In this document: piece by piece, positions 44,489-53,010 of the stretch | How the letters are laid out: the number at the start of each line of letters is the position of its first letter | Numbering within the stretch: the stretch's first letter is position 1 | Source of the DNA: Paraburkholderia elongata | GTDB taxonomy: Bacteria > Pseudomonadota > Gammaproteobacteria > Burkholderiales > Burkholderiaceae | Assembly (NCBI RefSeq): GCF_013177735.1 | Contig: NZ_WOEZ01000211.1 | Span: 1-57,055, forward strand | DNA length: 57,055 nt | Direction of reading: 5' to 3' | Program-made: the position numbers and the translations under genes | The notes under the pieces: model-generated | Told to the model about the DNA's origin: nothing | Database searches by the model: none | Seen by the model: only the letters and a program-made list of their open reading frames with translations

Positions 44489-45258
44489 GCCTGCGCGGCG
44501 CTTGGTTATATGCCTGCCGCGTTGGCCTTTCCTTGTTTTCTTATTGGTCTATTAGCGTCGCCCCTGTGCGGGGCAGGCACTTACTTTCTTTGCCGCCGCA
44601 AAGAAAGTAAGCAAAGAAAGCGGCTCCAACCGCTAATTCTTAAGCGGGTCCCCTGGCTTGGAGGGGGTAGTGGTGCATCTGGAATCCGTGCCCTTGCGCA
44701 TTCGGCGTTAGTGACAAAGGGCTCATCAGCTCCCACTCCGCACTGCGTGCGTCGCGGATGGGTCTGCCAGGGAAACCATGCGGCTTCGTTCGTGTGCGGT
44801 GGGGGCCATCGGCTTCGCCTCGGCAATGCGCCGCTGCTCTCGTGGGCGCCCCCCCACTTCGAATGAAGTGTCGGTGTGTTGCCCCGGCGGCGGCGGTGGC
44901 GATGACGAGCCGGGGTTCTAAGCAAGACGCGAGCGCTAAAACACAGCGAACGGTTTTAAGAGGTACTCTTCGGCGCGCGCAGCGTCGCCGGAAGTATGAC
45001 GGCTTTGTCACTCACGCCGAATGTGCGAGAACACGGATTCCAGATGCACCACTACCCCCTCCAAGCCAGGGGACCCGCTTAAGAATTAGCGGTGTGAAGC
45101 CGCTTTCTTTGCTTACTTTCTTTGCGGCGGCAAAGAAAGTAAGTGCCTGCCCCGCACAGGGGCGACACTAATAAACCAATATCAATTCAAGGAAAGGCCA
45201 AGAAGCGAGATCAAGGAAAGGCCAACGCCGCAGGCATACAGACAGAAATCGCCGGCAC
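44489..45258. repeat. Palindromic intergenic element, copy C (inverted orientation)
   Basis: About 770 bp, same architecture as copies A and B but with the core reversed: the Y end (GCTCCCACTCCGCACTGCGTGC) is on the left and the X end on the right. It separates convergent gabT and glycosyltransferase genes. Both arm hairpins are CTTACTTTCTTTG/CAAAGAAAGTAAG. The right arm has the duplicated AAGGAAAGGCCA also present in the X-side arm of copy B, so the whole unit appears inverted, not just its core. The outer right boundary is blurred (45250-45260). Small frames here, for example 44758-45171, are repeat artefacts. Confidence 0.88.
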
Positions 45259-45278
45259 TGACGATCAGCCCAAGCGGC

Positions 45279-46541
45279 CTAGCCACCATCCGAAGTCTCC
45301 ATAACATCCATCACCCGCAACGCCGCACCATGCGTGATCGACGCAGAACCCTCAACCGGCACGCGTGCACCACGCCAAACCACATGCGAGCCGAACGCGC
45401 CCGTGAGCCATTGGAACGCCAGCAAAGTATCGCGCAACGGCACGAGCAGCAAATCGCGCCAGAAAGTGCGCTCATGACGCGCGGCACGCAGATGCAGCAG
45501 CATGCGCGCGGCAAAAAGCGCCGCCGTGCTGGCGCCGCTCGCCAACGCCGCCCACAGGTGCACGCCGTCGAACGGACCGTTCGCAAGGCCGCTGGTGAGC
45601 CATGCGCCGGCAAGGAGCCACGGCGTCGGGAACGTGATGAACAGAAACGCAAAGCCAAGCGGGTTCACCGAGCGGATCGTGCGCAGCCAGCGCGTCTCAC
45701 GCTGCCACAAGGCTGAAAAAGTCGGCTCGATGACGTCGGTGGCCACCATCACGCGCGAAAGCACCGTGCTAAGCCCAAGCGCGCGCACGTGTTCGGCGAG
45801 CCAGTAATCGTCCGCGAGACAGTTTTTCAGCGCGTCGAAACCGCCGATGCGCTCGAGCGTCGCTCGGCGTAAAGCGAGCGTCGCACCGAAACCGAAGCGG
45901 CGCGACCCCGCCGCATGCGCGACCCGCACCGACGGAGCGAACCACTCGTTGATGAATAGCGCGCCAACCCGCGGCCAGAAACCGCCGACGCCTTGTGCCA
46001 CGTAGAGACAGGTCACCACTCCCACGCGCGGATCGGCGAGCGGCGCCGCCACCGTGTCGAGATAATCGGCTTCGACCGCGATATCGCTATCCGCAATCAC
46101 GATCACGTCATGACGCGCCCGCTCCGCCATGTTGATCAGGTTGCTGACCTTGAGATTGCTGCCGTGTACGCGCGTGTCGATCGCGAGGTCGATGTCGTGC
46201 ATCGGATAAGCAGCCTGCAAACGGCGCACCACGGCGATGGCGGGATCGTCCGGCGACGATACACCGAGCACCAGCTGGAAATGCTCGTGGCGCTGGTCGC
46301 AGAAGGTTCTGAGATTCTCGTAGAGACGCGGCTCGGCGCCGCACAGCGGCTTGAGCACGCTGACGCCGACTTTCGCAAAAGGAGGCAGAGGATCCGACGC
46401 CCGGGCGGCAACACTCGCGCGCGCCCCGCGGCGCGCCGCGAAGAACGGCATCGCCACCGCTGCCAGCATCGCATAGAGCGAAGCCGACACGCAGCCGGAT
46501 AACAGGACCCATTGGCATGCTGTCAATGCGTGCGCCGCCAT
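45279..46541 (-). CDS. GT21-family (HpnI/ceramide glucosyltransferase-like) glycosyltransferase
   Basis: A 420-residue membrane glycosyltransferase: an N-terminal span (residues 12-36), then a GT-A domain with SVLKPLCGAEPRLYENL, metal site IADSDIAVEADYL, catalytic-region LADDYWLAEHVR and R-E-T-R-W (RXXRW type), then three C-terminal spans. This is the processive-lipid transferase design of ceramide glucosyltransferases and HpnI. It is a paralogue of the gene at 50306. Both sit around a two-component system with hopanoid genes, so transfer of a sugar to a hopanoid or other lipid is likely. Which of the two is the true HpnI is not certain; this one is further from hpnJ. It probably starts from the shared 46870 box. 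Confidence 0.82.
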   Translation of the reverse strand: MAAHALTACQWVLLSGCVSASLYAMLAAVAMPFFAARRGARASVAARASDPLPPFAKVGVSVLKPLCGAEPRLYENLRTFCDQRHEHFQLVLGVSSPDDPAIAVVRRLQAAYPMHDIDLAIDTRVHGSNLKVSNLINMAERARHDVIVIADSDIAVEADYLDTVAAPLADPRVGVVTCLYVAQGVGGFWPRVGALFINEWFAPSVRVAHAAGSRRFGFGATLALRRATLERIGGFDALKNCLADDYWLAEHVRALGLSTVLSRVMVATDVIEPTFSALWQRETRWLRTIRSVNPLGFAFLFITFPTPWLLAGAWLTSGLANGPFDGVHLWAALASGASTAALFAARMLLHLRAARHERTFWRDLLLVPLRDTLLAFQWLTGAFGSHVVWRGARVPVEGSASITHGAALRVMDVMETSDGG

Positions 46542-46553
46542 AGCCCGCGTCCG

Positions 46554-46652
46554 TTAGTGCCCGGCCAGCAATGCGAGCACTTCGGTACCCATGGCCGTGA
46601 GCGAAGCCGCCATCAGATGGGCTCGCAGCATGTCGATAGTGACTGGCTTCAT
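46554..46652 (-). CDS. Possible 32-residue leader or small protein
   Basis: MKPVTIDMLRAHLMAASLTA... is an uninterrupted 32-codon frame ending 12 bp before the glycosyltransferase start, in the same direction. It is amphipathic/helical, with MGTEVLALLAGH at its end. The upstream GAG is a weak ribosome site. Its position in the predicted 300-base leader of the glycosyltransferase suggests a leader peptide or microprotein. No family is recognised and chance is a real alternative. Confidence 0.35.
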   Translation of the reverse strand: MKPVTIDMLRAHLMAASLTAMGTEVLALLAGH

Positions 46653-46853
46653 GGCGTGATCTCGTGGCCTGAAGAAACGCACGTCGACCTGGAGCGGCGC
46701 GATTCGCCGGCAAAAAGCGCTGGCAAAAACGCCGACAGAAGCGCCGGCCGTACATTCGAATGATGTGCTTACGATTAAGTTGCGATGCTCTGACAACTCG
46801 ACGTAGTGTCGCGCGCTCATGTCCGCCACGCGACAGTAACCAATTCACGGGCG

Positions 46854-46903
46854 ATAGTAGCGATTCTAGCTGAAGGAAACCTTAAGGAAGAAAGAGGTAT
46901 AAA
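46854..46903. promoter_or_regulatory. Bidirectional OmpR-family box between two-component system and glycosyltransferase
   Basis: CTGAAG (46870-46875) and CTTAAG (46881-46886) are direct half-sites with a 5-base gap, within AGCTGAAGGAAACCTTAAG (46868-46886). TATAAA lies 11 bp to the right (46898-46903), facing the regulator at 47005. On the minus strand TACTAT lies 10 bp beyond the other half-site (46859-46854), facing the glycosyltransferase. The remainder of the 350-bp gap holds degenerate 12-bp repeats (46705-46752) and the small frame noted separately. Confidence 0.78.
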
Positions 46904-47004
46904 GCGTGTCATGAACATGATCGTTAAACTTCGAATATTCGGCGTGGCGCTTACTTAAAAGCTGTCACCGCTATGCAATTGACATCGAACGGAATCTCTC
47001 CCCC

Positions 47005-47664
47005 ATGCGCGTACTCCTCGTAGAAGACGACGACCTGATCGGCTGCGGCATCGAAGCGGGACTGCGTCAAGCCGGTTTCACAGTCGATTGGGCACGCGAC
47101 GGCCACAAGGCCAGCCTCGCGCTCGATACTACCGCCTATGCGATGGTCCTGCTCGATCTCGGCTTACCCAGGGTATCGGGTATGGAACTGCTGAAACGGT
47201 TGCGCGACGCCGGCAAAGACGTGCCGGTGCTGGTGCTGACCGCGAGAGGCACGGTGGTGGACCGCGTCGACGGCCTCGAAGCCGGCGCCGACGACTACCT
47301 CGGCAAGCCCTTCGACCTGACCGAGCTGATTGCCCGCTGCCGGGCCCTGCTGCGCCGCGCGCAAGGGCGCAGCGTCGAGGTGATCCGCTATCAGGATCTG
47401 ACGGTCAATCCCGCCGCGCAAACCGTCGAAGTCGGCAATACGCGCGTGCCGCTCACCTCGCGTGAATGGGCGATCCTGATGCAGTTGCTGACCAATCAGG
47501 GCATTCCTCAGTCGCGCTCGCGCCTCGAAGAGAGTTTGTATGGTTGGCAGGAAGAAATCGAAAGCAATGCGATCGAGGTCCATGTGTCCAACCTGCGCAA
47601 AAAGCTCGGCGCCAAGCTGATCAGAACCGTGCGCAATATCGGCTACGTGGTGGAGAAAGCGTAA
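47005..47664 (+). CDS. OmpR/QseB-PmrA-like response regulator
   Basis: A 219-residue regulator with acidic pocket EDDD, phospho-acceptor Asp51 (LLDLGLP), DDYLGKPFD with its Lys, and a winged helix ending YGWQEEIESNAIEVHVSNLRKKLG. That recognition helix is close to the one at 20742, so both may read the same CTTAAG-type half-sites. It lies 101 bp downstream of the bidirectional box and is the first gene of a two-gene unit with its kinase (TAATG overlap). Hopanoid genes follow on the opposite strand. Control of lipid or envelope modification is inferred from the shared box. Confidence 0.9.
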   Translation: MRVLLVEDDDLIGCGIEAGLRQAGFTVDWARDGHKASLALDTTAYAMVLLDLGLPRVSGMELLKRLRDAGKDVPVLVLTARGTVVDRVDGLEAGADDYLGKPFDLTELIARCRALLRRAQGRSVEVIRYQDLTVNPAAQTVEVGNTRVPLTSREWAILMQLLTNQGIPQSRSRLEESLYGWQEEIESNAIEVHVSNLRKKLGAKLIRTVRNIGYVVEKA

Positions 47665-49064
47665 TGTCGGCATCGATACGGCGCCGCCTGATGCTGCTGG
47701 TCCTGACCAGCATCGCGCTGATCTGGGGCATCGCGCTGATATCGAGCTATCGGCAGGCCACGCGCGAAGTCAGCGAATGGGAAGAGGCGCGCCTTGCGGA
47801 ACTCGCGCAAATCTTCGCGCAACTCGACCAGCGCAATCTGACCGCGCTGGCCAATGCGCGCATCGACGTGCGCGAGGAAGAAAAAGGCGGCGCCCCCGGC
47901 GCGAACAATAGCGACGACGACGATTCCTTGCCGCGCGACGCGCTATTCCAGGTGCGCAGCGCGAACGGCGACGTGCTGGCGGGCAGCCCGCAATTGCGCG
48001 CGCTAGAAGCGTGGGATCTACCCGTGCCGCCCGCCAGCGGCGCGCAAAACATGACGCTGGGTGGTCGGGAATGGCATACGTTCACCTTGCGCGACACCGC
48101 GCTCGGCCACACGGTGCGCGTATTCGAGCCGGCCAATACGCGCAGCGACCTGGTGAGCGGCGTCGCGAACCGGATCGCCCGCCCCACGCTCATCGCGCTG
48201 CCCGCGCTGGCGCTGCTGGTGTGGTTCAGCATCGGCTGGAGCCTGGCGCCGCTCAAGGTCCTCTCCGGCGCCATCCGCGCGCGCGACATCAACCGGCTGG
48301 AACCGGTCGACATCGGCCGGGCTCCGACCGAGGTGCGGCCGCTCGTCGACGCGATCAATCTGGTGCTGTCGCGCTTGCGGCACTCCATCGAACGCGAACG
48401 CGCGTTCACCGCCGACGCCGCCCATGAACTGAAAACGCCGCTTGCCGCTATCAAGGTGCAGGCGCAGGTCGCCCTGGCCGAACCGAACACGGCGTTACAG
48501 CGTGTGGCAATGGTACGCGTGGTGCAGGGCGTCGATCGCAGCGCTCGGCTCGCGGAGCAGTTGTTGCTGCTCGCACGTCTGGATGCGCACGAAAAACTCT
48601 CTTCCGCGCGAGTCAGGCCCGCGGCGGTGGCGAAAGACACGATGCTTGCCAACGAACGCAATGCGCAGCAGAAGAACATTCGTGTCACGCTCACCGGCGA
48701 CATGCGCGCCGAGATCAACGCGGAGCCCGTCCTGATCGGCATCCTGCTCGACAATCTGCTCGATAACGCCATCAAGTACGGACGCACCGGCGGCAGCGTC
48801 GAAGTGGCCGTGCAGCATGAAGTCGGCCGGGTGCAGCTTACCGTACGCGACGACGGCCCCGGCGTCGCGCCCAGCGACCTCCCGCGCCTCACGCATCGTT
48901 TTTTCCGCGCGACCGGCAATCAGGCCACCGGCAGCGGGTTGGGCCTCTCGATCGTCGCGCGAATCGCCGAGCATTTCGGGGCGAGTCTGCATCTCGGCGC
49001 GGGCATCGGCGAGCGCGGGCTCGCGGTGGAAGTGTCGTTTCCTGCTTATGCGGGAGCGGACTGA
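47664..49064 (+). CDS. Sensor histidine kinase with acidic periplasmic domain
   Basis: A 466-residue sensor kinase starting MSASIRRRLMLLVLTSIALIWG; the longer frame from 47466 only shadows the regulator gene. The first span covers residues 9-28. The periplasmic region carries several acidic runs (EWEEARLAE, REEEKGG, NSDDDDSLPRD), then a second span, HAMP, H-box FTADAAHELKTPLAAIKVQ, N-box NLLDNAIKYGRTGG and G boxes DDGPGV and GSGLGLSIV. Acidic sensor patches in PmrB and PhoQ bind Fe(III), Mg(II) or cationic peptides, so this kinase may sense similar signals. A 12-bp repeat starts at its stop codon. Confidence 0.88.
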   Translation: MSASIRRRLMLLVLTSIALIWGIALISSYRQATREVSEWEEARLAELAQIFAQLDQRNLTALANARIDVREEEKGGAPGANNSDDDDSLPRDALFQVRSANGDVLAGSPQLRALEAWDLPVPPASGAQNMTLGGREWHTFTLRDTALGHTVRVFEPANTRSDLVSGVANRIARPTLIALPALALLVWFSIGWSLAPLKVLSGAIRARDINRLEPVDIGRAPTEVRPLVDAINLVLSRLRHSIERERAFTADAAHELKTPLAAIKVQAQVALAEPNTALQRVAMVRVVQGVDRSARLAEQLLLLARLDAHEKLSSARVRPAAVAKDTMLANERNAQQKNIRVTLTGDMRAEINAEPVLIGILLDNLLDNAIKYGRTGGSVEVAVQHEVGRVQLTVRDDGPGVAPSDLPRLTHRFFRATGNQATGSGLGLSIVARIAEHFGASLHLGAGIGERGLAVEVSFPAYAGAD

Positions 49065-49110
49065 GGGTGTTGTCGAGGGTGTTGTTGAGGATGCTGCAGA
49101 GGGGGCGCTG
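49063..49110. repeat. 12-bp tandem repeat after the kinase gene
   Basis: Four imperfect units (GAGGGTGTTGTC, GAGGGTGTTGTT, GAGGATGCTGCA, GAGGGGGCGCTG) begin at the kinase stop codon. They occupy much of the 130-bp gap to the convergent hpnL-like gene. Confidence 0.7.
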
Positions 49111-49193
49111 AGCGCGCCGAGCGTATTGACGAAGTTGCCGCACAGACCATCGCCAGGCCTGCGGGATAAAGGAAATCTGTCGTTCCTGGCGGC

Positions 49194-50225
49194 CTAGCGC
49201 TGGCTTGCCTCGCTCACGGCCGTCCGCACTGCCCGTTCCGCCCGTTCCGCCCCCTCCGGCTCGCGATTCGACGACTCGGCAAACTGCCACGCAATGAGTC
49301 CGGGCACGAACATCAGCAGATCACGAATGCGCCGCGCGCCGGCGAGCGCGAGGCAGGTGGAAGGATCGAGGCCCAGCGCGCCGCCAATCAGAATGAAACC
49401 GCCCTCCTGCACACCCAGACCGCCCGGCACGAAGAACGCCGCGCTGCTGATCGCCTGGATCAGCGATTCGATCACCACCGCTTCGACCAGCGTGACGTGA
49501 ACGCCGAGAAAGTACAGCGCGAGCCAGATTTCGAGCGACGTCAGGAAGCACTGCAGCGGCTGCCAGAAAAACAGATAGCGCAGCACCACGCCGCGGCGGC
49601 GCCAGATCAGCTTGATGGTCTGGTCGATCTGCGCCGATTGTCCGACGAGCACGGCGAGCTTGCCGCTCGTCATACGATTGAGGGTGCGCGTGATGCGCTC
49701 GAACGGGCTGGCATGCTGCACGAGTGCGAACAGCACCAGCAGCGGCGTCAGCACCACCACGCCCCACGCCAGTTGCCCGGCGAGCCGCAGCGTGTCGGAA
49801 TGCGCATGCGCGAACAGAAACCCGATGCCGACCATCGTGAACAGCAATTGGCTGATCACCGTGAGCTGCATATCGACGATGATGCTGCCGACCGCCGTAG
49901 ACGGCCGCACGCCCCAGCGCTTGAGCATCCGGAACGACACCACCTCGCCGCCGATACGCGCCACCGGCAACATGCTATTGACGGATTCGCGCACCCAGAC
50001 TAGGTGCAGCATATTGGCAATGCTAGGCCGGTTCGCGCCGCGAATCAGCGAGCGCCAGTCGCAGGCATTGGCGATCATCGGCAACACGTGCGCAATCGCC
50101 GCCAGGAAGAGGCCGACGCCCGCGGCACGCAGTGCGTCGAGCACGGCGCCGGGATTGTCGTGCCAGACCAGCCACAGCGACACCAGCAAGCCGGCAAGCG
50201 CGGCGATGCGGCCGAGATGCTTCAT
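49194..50225 (-). CDS. hpnL: HpnL-like integral membrane protein (lysylphosphatidylglycerol synthase TM family)
   Basis: A 343-residue protein with about eight spans, of the family of flippase-like lysylphosphatidylglycerol-synthase membrane domains. Markers include LHLVWVRESVNSMLPVARIGGEVVSFRML, VDMQLTVISQLLF and FFVPGGLGVQEGGFILIGGALGL. Its place directly after hpnI and hpnJ points to the hopanoid-associated HpnL subgroup, thought to act in transfer of modified hopanoids, though its role is not settled. The ATG at 50225 is used; a GTG precedes it. A 25-codon frame (50302 to 50225) fits exactly between hpnI and this gene with TGATG overlap and may be a coupling leader. Confidence 0.8.
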   Translation of the reverse strand: MKHLGRIAALAGLLVSLWLVWHDNPGAVLDALRAAGVGLFLAAIAHVLPMIANACDWRSLIRGANRPSIANMLHLVWVRESVNSMLPVARIGGEVVSFRMLKRWGVRPSTAVGSIIVDMQLTVISQLLFTMVGIGFLFAHAHSDTLRLAGQLAWGVVVLTPLLVLFALVQHASPFERITRTLNRMTSGKLAVLVGQSAQIDQTIKLIWRRRGVVLRYLFFWQPLQCFLTSLEIWLALYFLGVHVTLVEAVVIESLIQAISSAAFFVPGGLGVQEGGFILIGGALGLDPSTCLALAGARRIRDLLMFVPGLIAWQFAESSNREPEGAERAERAVRTAVSEASQR

Positions 50226-50305
50226 CACGCGGCCACCTCTGGCGCACGCTTCAAGCCCGCTGCATTGTCCTCGCCACCCTCTTCCAGATACCCGCGCATC
50301 ATTGC

Positions 50306-51481
50306 TTACCCAACCTGCTGTTCATCCGTCATTCCGTCCTGCACGGCCGACAACAGGCCGTCGCCATCCACCTTGAAACTGAAGCCGCGCCATATCACGC
50401 GCGAGGACCAGAAGCTTGCCACAAAAATCGAAAACGAAACGATATCCCATAACGGCAACAGCCACAGGTCGCGATGGGCCTGTCGCAACGCGCGATCGGA
50501 CAGCAGTTTCAGTGCGAGCCGGGCGCACACGGCAACCAGCGCGAGCGGCCACGACCACAGCGCGCCACCCGAGAAGAGGATGGCGAGCAGTGCGAAGGCG
50601 AGCGGATGAATCAGCGCCGAGCCGAGATGGCCGAGCGGATCGATGCTGCGAATCGTGCGGCTCCAGCGCAGTTCGTGCGCGATCAGTTGCGTCGCGCTCG
50701 ATTCCACGCAGGCATGCGAGATCGTGAACGGCGGAATCACAACCTTCTCGCCGATCATGCGCACGGCTTCACCGATTGCATGGTCCTCGGCCAGATGCTT
50801 CACGAACGGTGTGAATCCGCCGATTTTTTCCAGAGTATCGCGCCGCATCGCGATGGTCTGCCCAAAGCAAGGGCGCGCGAGACCGAGCGCGAGTCCCATC
50901 ACCACGCCAGGCAGGAATTGGTAGTTGGTGGCCTTGGCCGACATGCGCGGCCAGAAGCCGGGATCGGGCGTGCCGCGATACACGCAGGTGACGAGACCGA
51001 CACCGGGTTTCTGCAATTCGCCAATCACATTGCGCAGATAATCCGGCCCGACGCTCACGTCGCTGTCGGCGAAAACCAGCACGTCGTGCTGGGCTTGCGG
51101 CAGCATATTGAGGATGTTGCTGATCTTGCGGTTCGGACCGTACAGGCGTGCATCCGCGACCACCGTGATGTCCGCTTCTGGATGCAGCCGTCGCAGATCG
51201 TCGACGGTTTGCAAGGCGGGGTCGGCCGAATCGTGCACGCCGAACAGAAATTGCACGGGACCCGGATAGTCCTGCTGACAGAAGCTCGACAGATTAGCGA
51301 GCAACGCCCACTCATTGCCATGTAACGGTTTGACGATCGTGACTGGCGGAAAACTGGTCGGCTCGGACACCGGTCTCGCGAAGAACCGGCCGATCAGGGC
51401 ACCCGCCAACACCGTGTAGGCGACGCCGAAAACAGCACCCGCCGCGCACGCATAGGCAAGCGTGACGGCGAGCAGATGCAT
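50306..51481 (-). CDS. hpnI: Hopanoid-associated glycosyltransferase HpnI
   Basis: A 391-residue GT21-type membrane glycosyltransferase: N-terminal span, GT-A domain with TIVKPLHGNEWALLANLSSF, metal-binding FADSDVSVGPDYL, LAEDHAIGEAV and the HELRW (XXRW) motif, then C-terminal spans. HpnI is known to add N-acetylglucosamine to bacteriohopanetetrol. A deacetylase, HpnK, normally follows, but none is present here, so it must be elsewhere or absent. It directly follows the radical SAM gene, and the frame can also begin at a GTG at 51490 that overlaps the hpnJ stop (GTGA). The ATG at 51481 gives MHLLAVTLA. Confidence 0.85.
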   Translation of the reverse strand: MHLLAVTLAYACAAGAVFGVAYTVLAGALIGRFFARPVSEPTSFPPVTIVKPLHGNEWALLANLSSFCQQDYPGPVQFLFGVHDSADPALQTVDDLRRLHPEADITVVADARLYGPNRKISNILNMLPQAQHDVLVFADSDVSVGPDYLRNVIGELQKPGVGLVTCVYRGTPDPGFWPRMSAKATNYQFLPGVVMGLALGLARPCFGQTIAMRRDTLEKIGGFTPFVKHLAEDHAIGEAVRMIGEKVVIPPFTISHACVESSATQLIAHELRWSRTIRSIDPLGHLGSALIHPLAFALLAILFSGGALWSWPLALVAVCARLALKLLSDRALRQAHRDLWLLPLWDIVSFSIFVASFWSSRVIWRGFSFKVDGDGLLSAVQDGMTDEQQVG

Positions 51482-51486
51482 GGCGC

Positions 51487-52908
51487 TCACGCTTGGTGCG
51501 CGCGCAGGAAGCGGAAGAATTCGACGCCTTCACGCAGACGCCGTTTCATCATGTCCCAGCTCGTGAGCATCTCACGCAGAATTTCCCAGATCTTCGACGG
51601 ACGGAAATAGAAACGCTTGTAGAAGTTTTCGAGCTGGTGGTAAATCTCGTCGCGCGACAGATGCGGATAGCCGATCGCCGCGAGCTGCACCCCTGACTTG
51701 CTGACGAGGTTGATCACCTTGTTCTCTTCCAGCCAGCCATTCTCGATCGCCTGGTTGTAGAGCGTCGTGCCGGGATAGGGAGCGGCGAGCGACACCTGGA
51801 TCGTATGCGGATTGATTTCCTTCGCGTACTCGATGGTCTTCTTGATCGTGTCCTGCGTCTCGCCGGGCAGCCCAAGAATGAAGGTGCCGTGGATCTTGAT
51901 GCCGAGCTTGCGGCAATCTTCGCTGAAACGGCGCGCGATGTCGGTGCGCAGGCCCTTCTTGATGTTCAGCAGAATCTGGTCGTCGCCGGACTCGTAGCCC
52001 ACCAGCAGCAGGCGCAGGCCGTTTTCCTTCATGATCTTCAGCGTCGCGTACGGCACGTTTGCCTTCGCGTTGCATGACCATGTCACGCCCAGCTTGCCGA
52101 GACCGCGGGCGATCTCTTCGACGCGCGGCTTGAAATCGGTGAAGGTGTCGTCGTCGAACATGATCTCCTTGACTTCAGGCATGTTGTCGCGAATCCACTT
52201 CACTTCTTCCAGCACGTTCTCCACCGAACGCGTGCGGTAGCGATGCCCGCCCACCGTTTGCGGCCACAGGCAGAACGTGCATTTCGAGCGGCAGCCGCGG
52301 CCTGTGTAGATCGACACGTACGGGTGCTTCAGGTAGCCGATGAAGTAGTTGTCGATCGTCAGATCGCGCTTGTACACCGGCGCCACGAACGGCAGTTCGT
52401 CCATGTTCTCCAGGATCGGGCGCGCTTCGTTGTGCTCGATCGAGCCGTCGGCGGCGCGATAGCTCAGGCCCTTGATCCCGGCAAACGGCTTGCCTTCGGC
52501 GACTTCCTGGCAGGTGAAGTCGAATTCTTCACGGCAGACGAAATCGATCGCCTCGCTGGCGGTCAGCGAATTGTGCGGATCGACCGCGACCTTCGCGCCG
52601 ACCATGCCGATCAGCACCGAAGGCTTGCGCTTCTTCAGGTCTTCGGCAAACAGGGCGTCGGTGGGAAAGGACGGCGTGCTGGTGTGGATGATCACCAGGT
52701 CGTATTGCTGGGCGATATCGAGCGATGCGTCGACGGACAGGCCGTCGGCAGGGGCGTCGAGTACGCGGCTATCGGGGATGAGCGCGGCGGGCTGCGCGAG
52801 CCACGTCGGATACCAGAACGAGCGCACTTCACGCTTGGCCTGATAGCGCGAACCCGCGCCACCGTCGAAGCCGTCGTACGACGGCGCCTGCAAGAACAGG
52901 GTCTTCAT
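51487..52908 (-). CDS. hpnJ: Hopanoid-associated radical SAM protein HpnJ
   Basis: A 473-residue B12-binding-type radical SAM enzyme. The N-terminal cobalamin-like domain (about residues 1-140) is followed by the cluster motif GCRSKCTFC (Cys206, Cys210, Cys213) and the TIM barrel, including FDDDTFTDF and FILGLPGETQDTIKKTIEYAK. HpnJ proteins are implicated in forming the cyclitol ether head group of bacteriohopanetetrol. The ATG at 52908 is preceded by GGAG and gives MKTLFLQAPSYDG. The gene heads hpnJ-hpnI-hpnL and is preceded by the 19-bp box shared with the two-component system, suggesting that system regulates it. Confidence 0.88.
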   Translation of the reverse strand: MKTLFLQAPSYDGFDGGAGSRYQAKREVRSFWYPTWLAQPAALIPDSRVLDAPADGLSVDASLDIAQQYDLVIIHTSTPSFPTDALFAEDLKKRKPSVLIGMVGAKVAVDPHNSLTASEAIDFVCREEFDFTCQEVAEGKPFAGIKGLSYRAADGSIEHNEARPILENMDELPFVAPVYKRDLTIDNYFIGYLKHPYVSIYTGRGCRSKCTFCLWPQTVGGHRYRTRSVENVLEEVKWIRDNMPEVKEIMFDDDTFTDFKPRVEEIARGLGKLGVTWSCNAKANVPYATLKIMKENGLRLLLVGYESGDDQILLNIKKGLRTDIARRFSEDCRKLGIKIHGTFILGLPGETQDTIKKTIEYAKEINPHTIQVSLAAPYPGTTLYNQAIENGWLEENKVINLVSKSGVQLAAIGYPHLSRDEIYHQLENFYKRFYFRPSKIWEILREMLTSWDMMKRRLREGVEFFRFLRAHQA

Positions 52909-53010
52909 GGATGCTCCAGCAAGCCTTTGATCGGCGCTTTCAGTTTTCTGTCGGAAAACTATCGGAACTATTGCCCGCGGGGATGCACGCGGGCACAGGG
53001 AATCGCGCAA

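Noticed and set aside
14283..45258. The palindromic elements considered as insertion sequences
   Set aside because: No transposase-like frame, no conserved terminal dinucleotides and no clear target duplications; consistent placement between convergent stops argues against random IS insertion.
47466..47663. Upstream extension of the sensor kinase frame
   Set aside because: It overlaps the response regulator's DNA-binding domain; the TAATG overlap at 47664 gives the normal start and first membrane span.
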